Assembly (NCBI RefSeq): GCF_009727055.1
Contig: NC_052350.1
Span: 15,991,785 to 16,055,784, forward strand
Source: Benincasa hispida
Taxonomy: Eukaryota > Streptophyta > Magnoliopsida > Cucurbitales > Cucurbitaceae
Direction of reading: 5' to 3'
Length of the DNA: 64,000 bases
Positions 1 to 12,077 of the stretch are shown here, one piece after another. The notes under the pieces were generated by a model that was not told where the DNA came from, searched no databases, and saw nothing but the letters and a program-made list of their open reading frames with translations. Each line of letters begins with the position of its first letter. The first letter of the stretch is position 1. Both the position numbers and the translations under genes were made by a program.

Positions 1-89
1 TATTCAATAATATTTTATTGATAAATAGAATGTAACACAAAATTTTCGAATTTTAAGTTCTAGGACGTTCCCAACAGAAATCGAATTTG

Positions 90-900
90 AATACGATAGT
101 GGTAATAAATGATTTAAGGTTCGTTTTAACTGAGGAATGTCCTCCAAATCCTAGCTTAAATGCAAACTGAACTGTTCGGGAAGTATATGACAAGTAAATA
201 AAGGAAAATGAAAAAGCACGAGCCTATATTCTTGCCAGCATATCTAATGTTTTGGCTAAGAAACACGATCGCATGCATACCGCTAAAGAGGTTATGGAAT
301 CTTTGCGGAAGATGTTTGGACAGCTGTCCTTCTCCCTTAGACATGATGCCATCAAATATTTTTATAACTACCATATGAAAGAAGGGTCTCCGTTAGAGAA
401 CACGTCTTGGACATGATGGTCTATTTCAATGTGGCATAAGTAAATGAAGCTGTCATAGACGAGAAAAGTCAGGTAAGTTCTATTCTAGAGTCTCTTCTGA
501 AGAGCTTCTTACAGTTTTGCACCAATACGATGATGAACAAAATAGAATACAACTTGACCACTCTTCTCAATGAGCTATAGACTTTTGAGTCCCTTTTGAA
601 AACTAAGGAATTGGAAGCAGAGGTAAATGTTGCCACTGGAGATAGAAGAGGATCGTCCTCTTAGATAAAGTTTGATTCTTCTTCATCTGTTAACAAAGTC
701 TTTAGATGAAAAAGAGTAAAGGGAAAAGAAAAACTCCCACTGACCTCAAAGGCAAAGCTAAAGTTGCAGACAAAGGAAAGTATTTCTTCTGCAACGAAGA
801 TAGGCACTGGAAGAGAAACTACCCAAAGTAACTTGCGGAAAAGAAAGCAGAAAAAGCAAAACAATGAAATTAGTTTCTGAAGGATGCTTTCATGAGAAGA
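90..900 (+). pseudogene. Copia-1 gag remnant
   Basis: Translation in shifting frames gives recognisable copia Gag pieces. Examples are KARAYILASISNVLAKKH at about 215-265, a segment around 330-400 and NKIEYNLTTLLNEL at about 536-580. A zinc-knuckle-like stretch (YFFCNEDRHWKRNYPK; canonical CX2CX4HX4C with the last Cys replaced) lies around 780-830. Stop codons such as TAG at 569 and 661 and several frameshifts show it is dead. In an intact element this protein would form the virus-like particle. The match is from family knowledge, not a database search. Confidence 0.75.
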
Positions 901-1338
901 GATAACTCTCGGGGTTGTGAACAAGGGAGGTTATCTCAAACAAATCAGTGGGAGTTCCTGAAGTTCTAATCAAAATATGGATCTATGTACTTCTTGTTAA
1001 TGTAATAAAAAGTTTTGTATCTATCTTTTGTAAGAACATTTGTACAAAAGTATCTTTTGTCATAAATAAAGTGTTCATTAACAAAAGAAGTATCTTTATT
1101 TGTTCTATTATAAAACAACTTCTATGTTAAAACCAACCAAGGCGAATGCCATTTTAAAATATTCAGATATTTAAAATGGCTAAAAAACAAAAGGAAGGGT
1201 TTCTTCAAAGTACTTATCTTTTGTAAATTAAAAATTTGGTCACATAAGTCTTATTGGAATTAAGAAGAAGGTTAAAAGTGGTCATCTAAATAAGTTAGAA
1301 GACAACCTTTTAACACTATGTGTGTCTTATCTTGGAGA

Positions 1339-1343
1339 TAAGA
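1339..1343. repeat. Target-site duplication TAAGA, left copy
   Basis: TAAGA at 1339-1343 directly precedes TG of the solo LTR and is repeated exactly at 3802-3806 directly after its terminal CA. Confidence 0.9.
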
Positions 1344-3801
1344 TGTAACGCCCCATATTTTGTTAGTAATGTAATTTCAGTAATTTCCTTTAATTGGGGG
1401 CATTTTTGGAATTTTTGACTTTTAAGCGTAATTACGGGAATTTAATTATTAACATTGGAAAATTATTTACGTTGGGAATGAATGGCAGAAGTTAATTTTT
1501 TTTCTTTTTTGAAAGGGAGGGAATTTAAAGAATTTATGTGGATTAAGAAATAAAATAAAATAAAATATATTTTGTTTTTATTCTTATTCTTATTCTTTCA
1601 TTTTCTTTTTCTTTTTTTCTCTTTCTTTTTCTTTTTCTTTTTCTCTCTCAATTCCCTTTCTTTTTCCTCGTGCGCCTCCCTAACCGAAACCCCCCTTCGC
1701 GTCTCTTCCTCACCCTTTCGAAAGACCAGAACCCCTCTGAAACTGTTTGTCGTTCGATCGAGCCCAGCACCCATAAGCCGCCGCCCCTGATCCGCGAGCA
1801 GCGTGTGCTATCAGCCGCCTCAGTTGCCGATATGCACTACAGTCGCGCTGCTGCATACCTCCTCCACCGTGTGCCCCTCTGTGCGTCGACGCGACCAGAT
1901 CCACCTCGTCGTCCGCGTTCATTCAGTGCCACCCAGCCTTGTCACCGTCTTAGGTTCCATCAGATCTGTTTAGGTTAGATTTGATGTCTTAAAGAGGAAT
2001 TATCACCCTGTGCAAGAAGGTTTGAGCATGATTGGTAAGTTATTCGTGAATTTTTTCTTTGGGTTGTTGTTCTACCTCGCTTACCAGATAAGGTTGACTT
2101 GAATTTAATGTTTACCCATAATAGTTGGTCCTAGATTTTAATTTAAGAAGTGCTAAGAATGTTTTCTAGAAGATTTGAAGTGATTTCGACAAGTGTTGGT
2201 AAGTTTTTAGGTTAGATTGGTTGAGTTTCGAAGGTTTTTGTTTGTCCATTAAATTTTTGGATTTCCTTTTGGTTGATATCTATTATATTTGGAATTTAGA
2301 TACAATATTGGAGTAGTTTGAAGTGCGCAACATGATGTTTAGCGAGTTCGAGTTCGTTCCCGACAAGAAATTTGGTAACATTTGTGGTTCTTGAGGTTGA
2401 TCTTCCGACACCCACTAATGATTGGATTAAGTATTGACTTGACTATTATACTTAGAAGGTTTAAGGTCGTTTTCCATCAGAATTAGAGGTTGTTCTTCTT
2501 TGTGGAATTTAGTGGAGATTTTGGAGCTAAAGCTTGAAAGTGACCGTTGATCAAGCCACACTTTAGGTAAATTATTTTGGGGTTGATTGTATGAATTGAT
2601 GGGTGGAATCAGGCCTTAGTGTGAATTAAATGTTGGGTTTATGTTGTAGGTTTAATTTGAGTTTCATTATCGAGTAGTTACTTTGAGGGAAATATTTGGA
2701 CTTGCGATTTAAGGTAAATAATCTTACTACTAGAAATTTCCCACGGGCCAGGCACTAGATATATGCTAGCATCATAATTTGAGAGCATGACAGACTCATA
2801 GTATAGTATAATCGATGTATGTTTTCATATGAGGATCTGAAAGATTAAATGCGCATATAGATACCTGAATGCTAGCATGAGATAATAGTTGATTCCATGA
2901 GATTGTATTTGATCTGAGGATATTGAGACGTATACGTATGTTATAGAGTCATGATGATGAGATGTATATATATGTTGTAGAACTATGATGTTGAGATGTA
3001 TATGTATGTTATAAAATCATATTATGATACTTGTATGTTGAGATTGTTATAGTGTCCTCACTGATTAGTTAGATGCCCACGAAATGTTGTGTTTTCTTCA
3101 GGATTCACTAGAGGTCGTGGTTTCCTTCGGGATTCACCAGAGGTTATGAGTCCTACGGGATTTACTAAAGGTAGTGAGTATACTTAACTACAATCAGAAC
3201 AAAATCAGTTATTCATGTATGAGTCCCATGAGGACTAAAGGAGTATTTATGTTCCACCAGAGGTAGGCATCTAGAGGACATAGATGTCTAGCTTGACCCC
3301 AGTAGTGGGGTTACTTACTGAGAACTTTTATACTCATTCTTTCTCATGTTGTTTCAAGTAAGGATAGAGATGCACCGGCGACTGATAAGAGGAATCATTG
3401 ATCGAGCCACCGGGGACTAGTTTACATGCTTCCGCTCATATTTTAATGTTTATATTATGTTTTACATTTTCAGTTTTGAGATTTGAGACTACCGTTTAAG
3501 TTTTATTTTTAGAATTATTTGTTTCTTTTCATGATTCATGGGTACCCTATCCTTTGAATTTAAGTATTTGAATTTAATGCAAATCTTTTTAGTTATCTAA
3601 TTTATTTAGCATTTATTTCATTATAAAAAGAATGTCGTTTTAACTTACATGCATGCATGCGTTAGTAATGGCCTAGCTTTAGTCCTGAGGGGTTCATTTA
3701 TTTAGTATTTATTTCATTATAAAAAGAATGTCATTGTAACTTACATGTAAGCATGCGTTAGTAATGGTCTAACTTGAGTCCTAGGGGGTCGGGTCGTTAC
3801 A
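1344..3801 (+). mobile_element. Solo LTR, Ty3-gypsy type, nested in copia-1
   Basis: A 2458-bp insert starts TGTAACGCCCC and ends GGGTCGTTACA, so it has TG...CA ends with short inverted termini. It is flanked by perfect 5-bp duplications TAAGA (1339-1343 and 3802-3806). There is no internal coding region, primer-binding site or second LTR, so it is a solo LTR left by recombination between two LTRs. The length and the TGTAACG terminus are typical of plant Ty3-gypsy elements with long LTRs (Tekay/Del-like; lineage inferred). A pyrimidine-rich tract (1567-1660) and a GC-richer block (1660-1980) may be the LTR promoter and leader. Short open frames there have no recognisable product. Confidence 0.85.
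3602..3790 (+). repeat. Two tandem copies of a ~95-bp unit at the 3' end of the solo LTR
   Basis: The segment starting TTATTTAGCATTTATTTC at about 3602 recurs at about 3698 with few changes. Both copies contain CATTATAAAAAGAATGTC, a GCATGCGTTAGTAATGG block and a GAGTCCT/AGTCCTGAGGGG block. The second copy runs into the terminal GGGTCGTTACA. Confidence 0.85.
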
Positions 3802-3806
3802 TAAGA
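3802..3806. repeat. Target-site duplication TAAGA, right copy
   Basis: Exact repeat of 1339-1343 immediately after the terminal CA of the solo LTR. Confidence 0.9.
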
Positions 3807-4890
3807 TGACCAAAAGATTTTAAAGCGCCAAAATAACCCTTAGAGCTCGAACATTCAGATCTATATGGTCCGATGAATATCAAGGCACAAAGAGAGTTTT
3901 CATATTTCATCGGTCTTTATGATGATTATTCAAAGTAAAGTTATATTTACCTAAATCATAAGTTTAAAATACTTGAAAAGTTCAAGGTGTATTAAACCTT
4001 ATTAGGTAAAATAATTAAGACATTTCAATCAGATCGAGGTAAAAAAATATAGAGAAGCTAAAATTTCCAAGACTATTTGATAGAATTTGGAATCCAGTAA
4101 CAGTTCTCTACACCTAGTGCCTCGGCAGGACGGTGTATCAGGAAGAAAAACAGAACCTTGTTAGACATGGTTTGGTTGTTAGATGAGCCTTTTACTCAGT
4201 TGCCTAAATTGTTTTGGGGATACACAGTAGTGACTGTAATGACTGTTATATACTCTTTTGAACATCATTCCATTAAGAAGTTTTTGAAACTCCATATGAG
4301 ATGTGGAGAGGGTCATAAAGTTTGTTTATGACAAGTAAAGGATGTTTACATATTTCATAAATTTTGAAAAAGGTCGACACATATGTTAGTGTTGAACCTT
4401 AAGGATTTGGAACATTGTTTAAACAGTATGTCTATCTGTAGGCTACCCAAAAGCAGTATACTTTTTCAACTCAGGAGAAAATCAAGTATTTATAATTGAC
4501 AAATGTTGGTTTACATAAAGAAGTACACATGAGAGATCATAAAATATTGTATCAAGTTTCCATAATAGTGAAAGAATATTATGTTGACCCTGAAACAACA
4601 GTTGTTAAGATAGGTCAGGTGCATCTTACTCAAAGAGTTGAGAGTACCTTGATGTAGTGAGAGGATTGTGTGACAGCCTAATCATAACATGAGTTTACTC
4701 GAAACTCGAGCCACTAATATTTGATGTTGGCATCAAGAAGCAAAAGGTTGTGGGTATAAGATGCCTTTTCCATTTATTGACAATTAAGAAGCTCACTGTA
4801 TACTGATTATTTATAGCGATCCTTTCGACTAAAGTGTTCGATGGTTACTAGTGGGACTAGGACTACGAGGGAGGTTAAAACAAGGGTAAG
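3807..4890 (+). pseudogene. Copia-1 integrase remnant
   Basis: After the solo LTR the copia body resumes. Pieces of the integrase core are readable in broken frames, for example GPMNIKAQREFSYFIGLYDDYS (first 20 residues of that stretch lie at about 3866-3930), then KIIKTFQSDRG at about 4008-4040. A degenerate end of the integrase region follows. Multiple stops and frameshifts are present. No YVDD box or RNase H motif follows before the LTR, so the downstream pol domains were deleted. Confidence 0.7.
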
Positions 4891-4949
4891 TGGGAGAAAA
4901 ATTGAGTATCTGATGTCCTCGTTTATTGTGTTTATTCTCTCATTACTCA

Positions 4950-6882
4950 ACATTGTATATATTTGTATCTGATGCCATAAAACTCGTGGTTTGTAAACAA
5001 TAAACATATTTTGTTATCAATAAAGATGTTATTGAAGTTTGATTCAATAAAGTAGTTATTAAATATATGAATTGCTCATTTCGTTTTAGAAATAAATCCA
5101 ATAAACTTAAGATCCATAGCTATTACATGAGTACTTAAACTTTATGTGGAGACATAAGAGTGGATCAAGTTCGGGTAGATTTCTAAAAGGATCTATAGTA
5201 TACGAATAAAGTTAGGTACCTTATTTTGGAAATACTATCGGATGCGGCCCACTTTGTAGATGTTACAAATGTTGTAAAGTGTTATAAACGAAGTGATACT
5301 AATTCGTTCATGTGGAGACATGAGGAGTGAGGGCATCTTATGTAAGAGTTTTCATAAGATCGGACCAAGAAATAAGTCACTCTTACTTTATAACACTATT
5401 TACTGTTTAAGAATGACTTTCAAAGTGATGACCTAGGTAATTTAACCTTAATCCAAAGCCAACTATAAACTCCTGTTTATTCGGGATTATCCTTAGATTT
5501 GCATGGGTGAGGGTTGACTCAACGTCACCGACTCAATAAGCCTTCCATTTTAGGGGTAAGACTGGGTAGATAGGTAGGGACATAGGGTGTAAGATGGAAC
5601 TCACTCCTACACACTTTTAGGGATAGTAGAGAGATTGTTCTCTTAAATGCTGACTTCGGGTCTTAAACATGAGGCCTCACCCTCTCATTGGCCTGAGAGG
5701 GACTCGATTTGATGATTGGATCTCAAACCAATTATTCATTAGAGGATCAGTGGAATCTCGAGGATAAAACAGCTATTGACCCAGCCGTTATTACGATCAA
5801 CCTGTGAATGATTAACTTACTAATTATGGTTATATCAAGTAGGCATAATAGATCTATAGTGAGGGGAGTGCAACTACTGGGTTTAGTGGAGTGACCCGGT
5901 AGTAACGAATGGTGGTTGATTAAGTTAAAGAATTTAGTTGGTTAATCTCGGATCGTTGGAGCCCATGATCTGTAGGTCTATTAGGTCCCCTACTAGCTCA
6001 CAAACAGAATAACGTGATAAGTGAGTTTGAAACATTCAAATATAAATTAAGAAAATTAGTAATTATATGCGATATAATTACTCGTTACTGAATTAAATGA
6101 AATTGGAGAATTTTTTTATATTTAAATTTTATTTAAATATCAAATTACATGAACAGAGATTCGTGGTTGTAGAATTGATATGTAATTAATTTAATATTTG
6201 ATATTAAATTAATATAATTAATTAAATCAATTAAATTTAAAAATTGAAAATTTGAATTTTGTGAGAATTCAAATTTAGAAAATCAGTTTTGTTTAATTTA
6301 TTTTTTGAAAAATTAGATTAAAATTTAATTTCAATAAAAATTGAATTAATTGATTTTAAATCCATTTTAAATCAAATGATTTTGAAAATATAAAAATGGT
6401 TTTTCTAAATTAGTGGATTTATCCCACTTTTGCTTTTGAATTTGAGTCAAAGTCCACTTACAAACTTGAAGCAAGTGTTGTCTTCATTTGATGAAGATTC
6501 TCAGCATGCTCAAAATGATTCAAACACACAAGATTAGGATGAGAAATGAGCATGCAAAAATGGTTTGTTGGTTTTTTTTTTCTTTTCTAAAGAGTTCTTC
6601 AGCTTAGGTGTTCTTCTCCTCCCAAATTCTCTTGACTTAGTTCATTTTGAGTCTCACAACTCAATCTAAGGTCCAAGAGAATAGTAGGGAAGATCTTTTG
6701 TTGGTCTACTACACATTTGGACTGGAATTTGGAGTTGAATTCGTAGATATAGGGAGTTCTACAAAGGTATTTTTGAAACCCTTTTCATATTGTATAAACA
6801 TACTTAATTTTTTGTTAAAATTATTGAATTATAGTGCTTAATGATCTTGAATTCTTCCGCTGTTAGCTTGATACTTCCAACA
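4950..6882 (+). repeat. 3' LTR of copia-1 (approximate left end)
   Basis: The right end is taken at CTTCCAACA (6874-6882). The left end is near 4950, downstream of the polypurine tract, and is uncertain by about 60 bp. The first kilobase is homologous to 18511-19500 (same strand) and to 26080-27063 (opposite strand). Shared blocks include GACTCAATAAGCC, AGGCCTC...CTCTCATT...GCCTGAGAGGG and TAGGTCCCC...CTAGCTCA. The 3' half is very AT-rich. An ORF at 6647-6841 is not a recognisable gene. Confidence 0.7.
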
Positions 6883-7381
6883 ATAAACTCTCTCAATTTT
6901 AATTAGTTGACATTTCAAATTTATTAATCATTTATCTTTTCATTCATAATTCCTTTCAAATTTCCTTAAAAATCTCAACCATTAATATACTCTCTCAAAA
7001 CTCTCATAAGTTTATATTGGGAGAGTTGAAGACCTTTATTTTTTCAAAACTAAAACCCTTCCTGTTTCTTCATAAATATATTACTTATGGTAGGTTAGAT
7101 TCGTTTTAAGTTGAATTCTTTTCCGCTCTCTAAATCTCTCTCAACTCTTAGATTTTCATCTATATTTTGTATGGCTTCACAAGTCCAAGTGAAATCCAAG
7201 TTTGATTATCAATTACTAGAGCAGAGATCATTTTCTCAACTCAATCCAGTTGCTTCAAAGTTTTAGGTTTTTTGGTTCAAATTCTTTTACCTTCTTCTAA
7301 AAAAAAATCATTTCATATTATTAATTATTTAATACCTTAACATCTAAGATTTTTTTATATTTTCATACTTATAATATCAAT
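6883..7381. other. No gene seen; flank of the hAT pseudogene
   Basis: AT-rich sequence between the copia-1 LTR and the start codon of the hAT-like pseudogene. It is probably the 5' untranslated part of that element. No terminal inverted repeat could be placed with confidence. Confidence 0.4.
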
Positions 7382-8565
7382 ATGTCTACTAGAAAATATG
7401 AATCTGGATATAAAAAGCTAAAGAAGAAAAGAAAAGTTGAAAAATTGATTAAATCTCAAAAAGGTGCTTTCGATAAATTTGTTATATGAAGTAAAAGTAA
7501 TAAACCTGATGAAATAATAGAAGAAATGATAGATACAAACAAATCGAAAGATGAAACAAAAATAGTAGATTACTATATGGTTGAAAATGAAGCATGTAAT
7601 CAAATAAACTTGAATGGAAAAAAAAATTAGAGAGTGAGGAGGAAAGTGAAAAAAGAGAAAATAATGATGATATTAGTAATGATAATGAAATATGTATGGT
7701 GCATTCTGAATATATTATATATGATCCAGGAAGATGAAAAAATTTTTTATTATAAATTAATTGACTTATTAGTAGAAAAATGTCTCATTAGAGAGTCATT
7801 TAATTTTTCCAAAAGATGAAAATTCTAGACATTATTCTAATATTCATTATACTAAAAAAAATTGTCTAATGGCGAAAAACATGACAAAAATTGGCTAGTT
7901 TACTCAATCGATAAATTGTTTTTGTTGTAAGTTATTTGGTACTAAATCTAATACAATTCAATTGGCTAATGGAGTTAATGATTGGAAAAATCCCTTAAAA
8001 GTCATGAAATTAACGAAGGAGTTATTGATTACTTTTGCTATATTATAGGTCAAGCAATTTCTTCATGTAAAAATAGATTTAAACAATTTCAAGTATGCAA
8101 AAATATCTTTAACTGCTTATTTGATATGAAAATTTTAAAGTCACTAGATGATCATAATTTCAAAAGATATTGTATTAATCTTGAAAATACAGTAAAACAT
8201 GATACATTTTCTGACATTAACGGTTTAGATTTATTTTTTGAATTAAAAATAGAAAGAGAAGTCTTGCAAAATGAAATTGATTGTCCTATTAAAATATTAA
8301 ATTATATAAAAAAAAAAGGTAAATATTTTTCCAAATGCATATAATATTTATAGAATATTATTAACAATATCAATAACAATTACTTCCAGCTTTTCTAAAT
8401 TAAAATTAATTAAATTTTATTTAAGGTCAACCATGTCGCAATAAATAGTAAATGGATTGGCCATATTATCCATTCAAAAGAATATATTAATGAACTTAGA
8501 TTATCAAGATTTAATACATAATTTTGCATCTCAAAAAGCAATAAAAATAAATTTTAGATAATATT
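7382..8565 (+). pseudogene. TTF-zinc-finger / hAT-type transposase (ZMYM1-like) pseudogene, internally deleted
   Basis: The ATG at 7382 begins MSTRKYESGYKKLKKKRKVE, the usual start of plant ZMYM1-like 'TTF-type zinc finger with HAT dimerisation' proteins. A stop at 7486 and several frameshifts follow. The TTF zinc finger is readable in two frames around 7885-7950 (WLVYS, then FCCKLFG). The family has several hundred residues of RNase-H-like catalytic core after the TTF domain. Here the text jumps at about 8025-8045 to the C-terminal part (7982-8344). The hAT dimerisation motif (SFSKLKLIKFYLRSTMSQ) is at 8386-8440, followed by a stop. So the ends are kept and the catalytic middle is gone. Identity comes from family knowledge and no search was run. 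Confidence 0.75.
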
Positions 8566-8690
8566 TTCTATATGAAGGCCTCTCTATCAAAGTTTTGCCT
8601 AAGGCCTCATATGATCTCGAGTCACCCTTGTTCTTTTGTTATCCCTTTGCGCTTTTCGACGGATATTTCTCATCTTCATTGCCTGCTATC

Positions 8691-8730
<40 letters not shown>

Positions 8731-8890
8731 GGGTATTTGACTCACCAACATGAGTTCAGTTGAGTTTGTATAATATACCAACTCAATGTTTGGCCCACCA
8801 ACTTTAAATGTTGGTGGAATTGAATTGCTATATTTTATCAATTCACCACAATTCTCTCTTCTTCCAATGTTTTCAATTGTGTCACTCGTT
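8566..8890. other. No gene; contains a TA microsatellite
   Basis: Non-coding sequence after the hAT pseudogene. A perfect (AT)n run of about 30 bp lies at 8693-8723. The small open frame across it (8572-8763) is an artefact of the repeat. Confidence 0.5.
8693..8723. repeat. (AT)n microsatellite
   Basis: Uninterrupted AT dinucleotides seen directly. Confidence 0.95.
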
Positions 8891-9540
8891 GGTCACCGTC
8901 GATGATTATCGTTACCACACTCCGAGAACTAACTCGGGCTCTAACAACCACCTCTGATGATAACTCCAATGACCAATTTCAGCCTCTGGCAACACCTCTG
9001 ATGACAGCTTTGATGACCTAACTCAAACGACAATCTTCGTGTGACCAACTTCGATGGCCAATTTTGTCCGACAACCACCTTTAATAAACAAACTCTGATG
9101 ACCAACTCCGACGACCAATTTTTTCAGACAACCACCCAAACAAACTCTGATGACCAACTCCGACTACAAAACTCCGACGAAAATCACCTTCGATGATCAA
9201 CTTTGATGACCATCTTTGAGCAAGCAACTCCGACAACCAACTCCGAGCTTCGACAATTACCTCTGGCAACAAAACTCTGGCAACCAACTTGAATACCACC
9301 TTCATGCGACCAATTTTGAACTCCGACGAAAATCATCTTCAACGATCAACTTCGACGACCACCTTCGCGCGACCAACTCTAATGACCACCTTCGAGCTCC
9401 GAAAACCACCTCCGACGACAAACTCCAACGACAACACCAATACCACCTTCATGCGACCAACTTTATGCTCCAACAACCACCTCCAACTATAAACTCCAAC
9501 GCGAATCATCTTCGATAATCAACTTCGACAACACTTTCAA
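8890..9540. repeat. Degenerate tandem repeat built on GACGACCAACTCCGA-like units
   Basis: About 650 bp are made almost entirely of variants of CGAYGACCAACTCYGA and CGACAACCACCT. Spacing is irregular at roughly 12-40 bp, with higher-order units such as TTCATGCGACCAA. The open frames on both strands here (for example 9216-9518) follow from the repeat lacking stops. Their amino-acid patterns are simply the repeat in translation. Confidence 0.8.
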
Positions 9541-10221
9541 CTATTATAAGATCGATGACTCTTAAAGTATGTTATAGGATTGTTGAATATATAAATAATA
9601 ATATTTTATCCACATTAAGTGCAATATTTATATGTAGAAATTTGTAAAATATATATATATAATGGAGATTTTTTTCCTTAAACATTTTCTGGCAGTAACT
9701 AGCGAAAAATGGAGATTTGTTCTTCGATTATCCTCTAAATTTGAAGAAATTGAAAGTAAAATTATTGAAGAAATGTGGTGCCATTCCATTGGATGTCAAG
9801 ATGATGGGGATATTCAATTAAAAAAATCATGATAAAGTAAAAATAGAGAGCAACAACAGGAAGAAGAAAAATGATATAATGGAGAAAAATTAAGAATCAA
9901 AAGTTTCGATTTCTCTTTCCCATTTTAGTTAACTATATTCATGTAAGAAATGTAGTGGGTTAATTGTTGCTCATTACCCAAAAAAATAAAAAAAATTAAA
10001 CTTTAAAAAAATAAAAAAAATTGCAATCCATATTGTATTTAACACAAAGATGGATAAAGTTTTGTCTCCCCAATCCCAACAAAACAAACTTGAAAATATA
10101 GAGGATCCAAATAGTATTTTAATGAGCAATCATTTAATATATATTTTATTATTGGATTAACAAAGAAGCTTTGGTGCACTTTAATTGAATGGATTGAATC
10201 ATTGGTGTTGATATGTTATAG
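9541..10221. other. No gene seen; partly intron-like flank of PP2-B copy A
   Basis: AT-rich sequence without a recognisable F-box exon. From about 10150 it is homologous to the end of intron 1 of PP2-B copy C (about 33325-33404; shared TTGGATTAA, GTGCACTTTA, GAATCATTGGT). Intron sequence is therefore present but exon 1 of copy A is missing. A CTCCCCAATCCCAACA stretch at 10063-10080 resembles the LTR end of copia-2 and may be a scar. Confidence 0.5.
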
Positions 10222-10241
10222 ATCTTGACATTGGACAAATA

Positions 10242-10776
10242 TGTTGGAAATATATATTTATATATAAATAAAATGTGGAGACTAAACTATATCTAAAATT
10301 CTCACTTCCACAAGTTAGAGTAAAAAAGATTAACAATCATAAAATAGAATTAATTAAGAGAAGGAAAAAAGAGAACGACACCGAAATATACTGGTTCGTC
10401 TCAAACTCAGGACTACGTCCAGTCTTTTGCAACTGCAGGTTCTACTATGTGAAGATTGTAATGGTTCCAAAACTCGCATAAAAAATTTCTCCTAAATAGC
10501 TCAACACGAACTATTTGATCCCAATACTACAACCCGGTATCTTGGGATTAACAACAAAAAGAAACACCTAAATCCCAAAAGAAAAAAAAAATACTCTCTG
10601 TATTTTAATTTTCCCATTGTTGAACACGAACTGCACAAAAATTGTGCTTTTATCGCTTCAAAGCTGTTGTTCTGCTTGGTCAATCACACACTCTGCCCCA
10701 ATCATCAACTTAATGCGTGAATAATATATATATATACACACCATCAATGTGGAGTTTTGTCTCCACAATCCCAACA
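10242..10776 (-). repeat. 3' LTR of copia-2
   Basis: 535 bp, homologous along its length to 14643-15120 plus 15360-15404. Ends are TGTTGGAAAT and AATCCCAACA on the plus strand. Confidence 0.85.
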
Positions 10777-11635
10777 TTCTCCCACTTGGAGACAAAACGA
10801 CAGTTTTGCCTCCCATTGCATCAAAATTCATCATCTTGACAAACTCCAAGACTCAATTCTTACTACAATTGTTATCTCTGATCTTCTTGGCAAACTTCAA
10901 GGTTCAACAAAAAAACTTGTAAAATCAACAAAGTAACAAAACTGGGAACCCATCAAAAAATAACTGTAGCTCATCAATGCTTGCCCCGAGGTATGAACAA
11001 GCTATGTGGAACTATCCCCCATACATAAAAAACAGTCACGTACTCCCCATTCAGCTAAGTGATATCAATTAACATCTTCTCCAATCTTGAAAATTTGTTC
11101 TTGAAGAAGACATATTCTACAAGTGGTTTGACTATTTCCTTCAAACCTGTTGCCAAGTTGGAGACTTTATCTTTGATCTTAGCAACTACTTTGGCCTTTT
11201 ACTTTGATGCTCTTATTCGATTTTGCGACTTCATCAATTCATTCGATTGTCTGACAACTGGGGATTCGTGATAGCCATCAACTTTCTCTCTCGGGCTTCC
11301 CAATTGCTTCTGAACTTATGGACCTCGATCTGACTGGTCAAAACTAGCTATCATTGTTACTGGCTCAACTATACCTTTACACATATTATCTGTAGCTTTA
11401 TCTGGTATCCACCGTCTCTCTGATCATTTTACAACACTAAATCGACATCTCTATAATGTAGAATTTCTACAGCCAATTGCCTCTACCTGGGATCCTAACA
11501 TGAGTTTACATTGGTGATTGCCAAACTCACACACGTAAACCTTATCATCCAATTTGCCAATAGAGATGAGATTTATCTTCATCCTAGGCACAAACCTAAC
11601 ATGTTGTAGTATTAACTTTTCTCCACACTACGTCT

Positions 11636-11870
11636 TCAGATTAATATTCCTAATCCTAACAATTTTGGAAACTCTACCATCCTCATCCTCACTAGACCAT
11701 GATATCCTGACGTGAAATGTGTGAATAGACTCCTATCTAAAGCTATATGTATGGAAGTTGCACTATCAATTGTCCATTCAAATGAATGGCTACTATTTTG
11801 TGTGTTACTCTCAATACAGGCATAAGCATCACTAATTATTTCTTCATCAATTTCAACCATATTTATCGTT
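11636..11870 (-). pseudogene. Copia-2 protease / pre-integrase remnant
   Basis: The minus strand reads FEWTIDSATSIHIALDRSLF then THFTSG. This is the aspartic-protease start of copia Pol with the active-site triad written D-S-A instead of D-S-G/T-type. Frames break after about 75 codons. Confidence 0.65.
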
Positions 11871-12077
11871 ACTTCTTCAGTTTCAACTTGTTTTGCCTCC
11901 TGGTTTCTTTTTTGGTCCTCTTCTAGTTTCCTACACTAATTTTTAAAGTGACATTTCTTTCCACAATAATTATCTCTATATTCCTATTCTTCTACATTTT
12001 ATGACTGCTACTCGACCCATCATTTTCAGAATCTCTACTACCTTTACCTTTCATCACTGCTAAAGTTGAACCTAAAA

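Larger units (their letters stand above)
1..6882 (+). mobile_element. Decayed Ty1-copia retrotransposon (copia-1), internally deleted, 5' end outside or lost
   Basis: Remnants of a Ty1-copia element read on the plus strand. Gag-like sequence with many stops and frameshifts runs from about 90 to 880. Integrase-core sequence follows at about 3840-4650, and an LTR ends near 6882 with CTTCCAACA. The reverse transcriptase and RNase H region between integrase and LTR is missing. A purine-rich tract (AAGTGGGAGAA, 4888-4898) is the likely polypurine primer site just before the LTR. The body is interrupted at 1344-3801 by a solo LTR. No 5' LTR is visible at the window edge. The element cannot encode any functional protein. 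Confidence 0.8.

Noticed and set aside
1572..1978. Open frames in a GC-richer block, looking like a small gene or captured exon
   Set aside because: They lie inside a solo LTR after a pyrimidine tract, overlap each other in several frames, and show no protein family. Better read as LTR promoter and leader.
1338..3808. DNA transposon with 8-bp duplication ATAAGATG and TAACG termini
   Set aside because: The same junction is better explained by TG...CA ends with a 5-bp duplication TAAGA. The extra matching bases come from the TG and CA overlap.
9216..9518. 100-codon protein
   Set aside because: Translation of a simple degenerate repeat; comparable frames exist on both strands.
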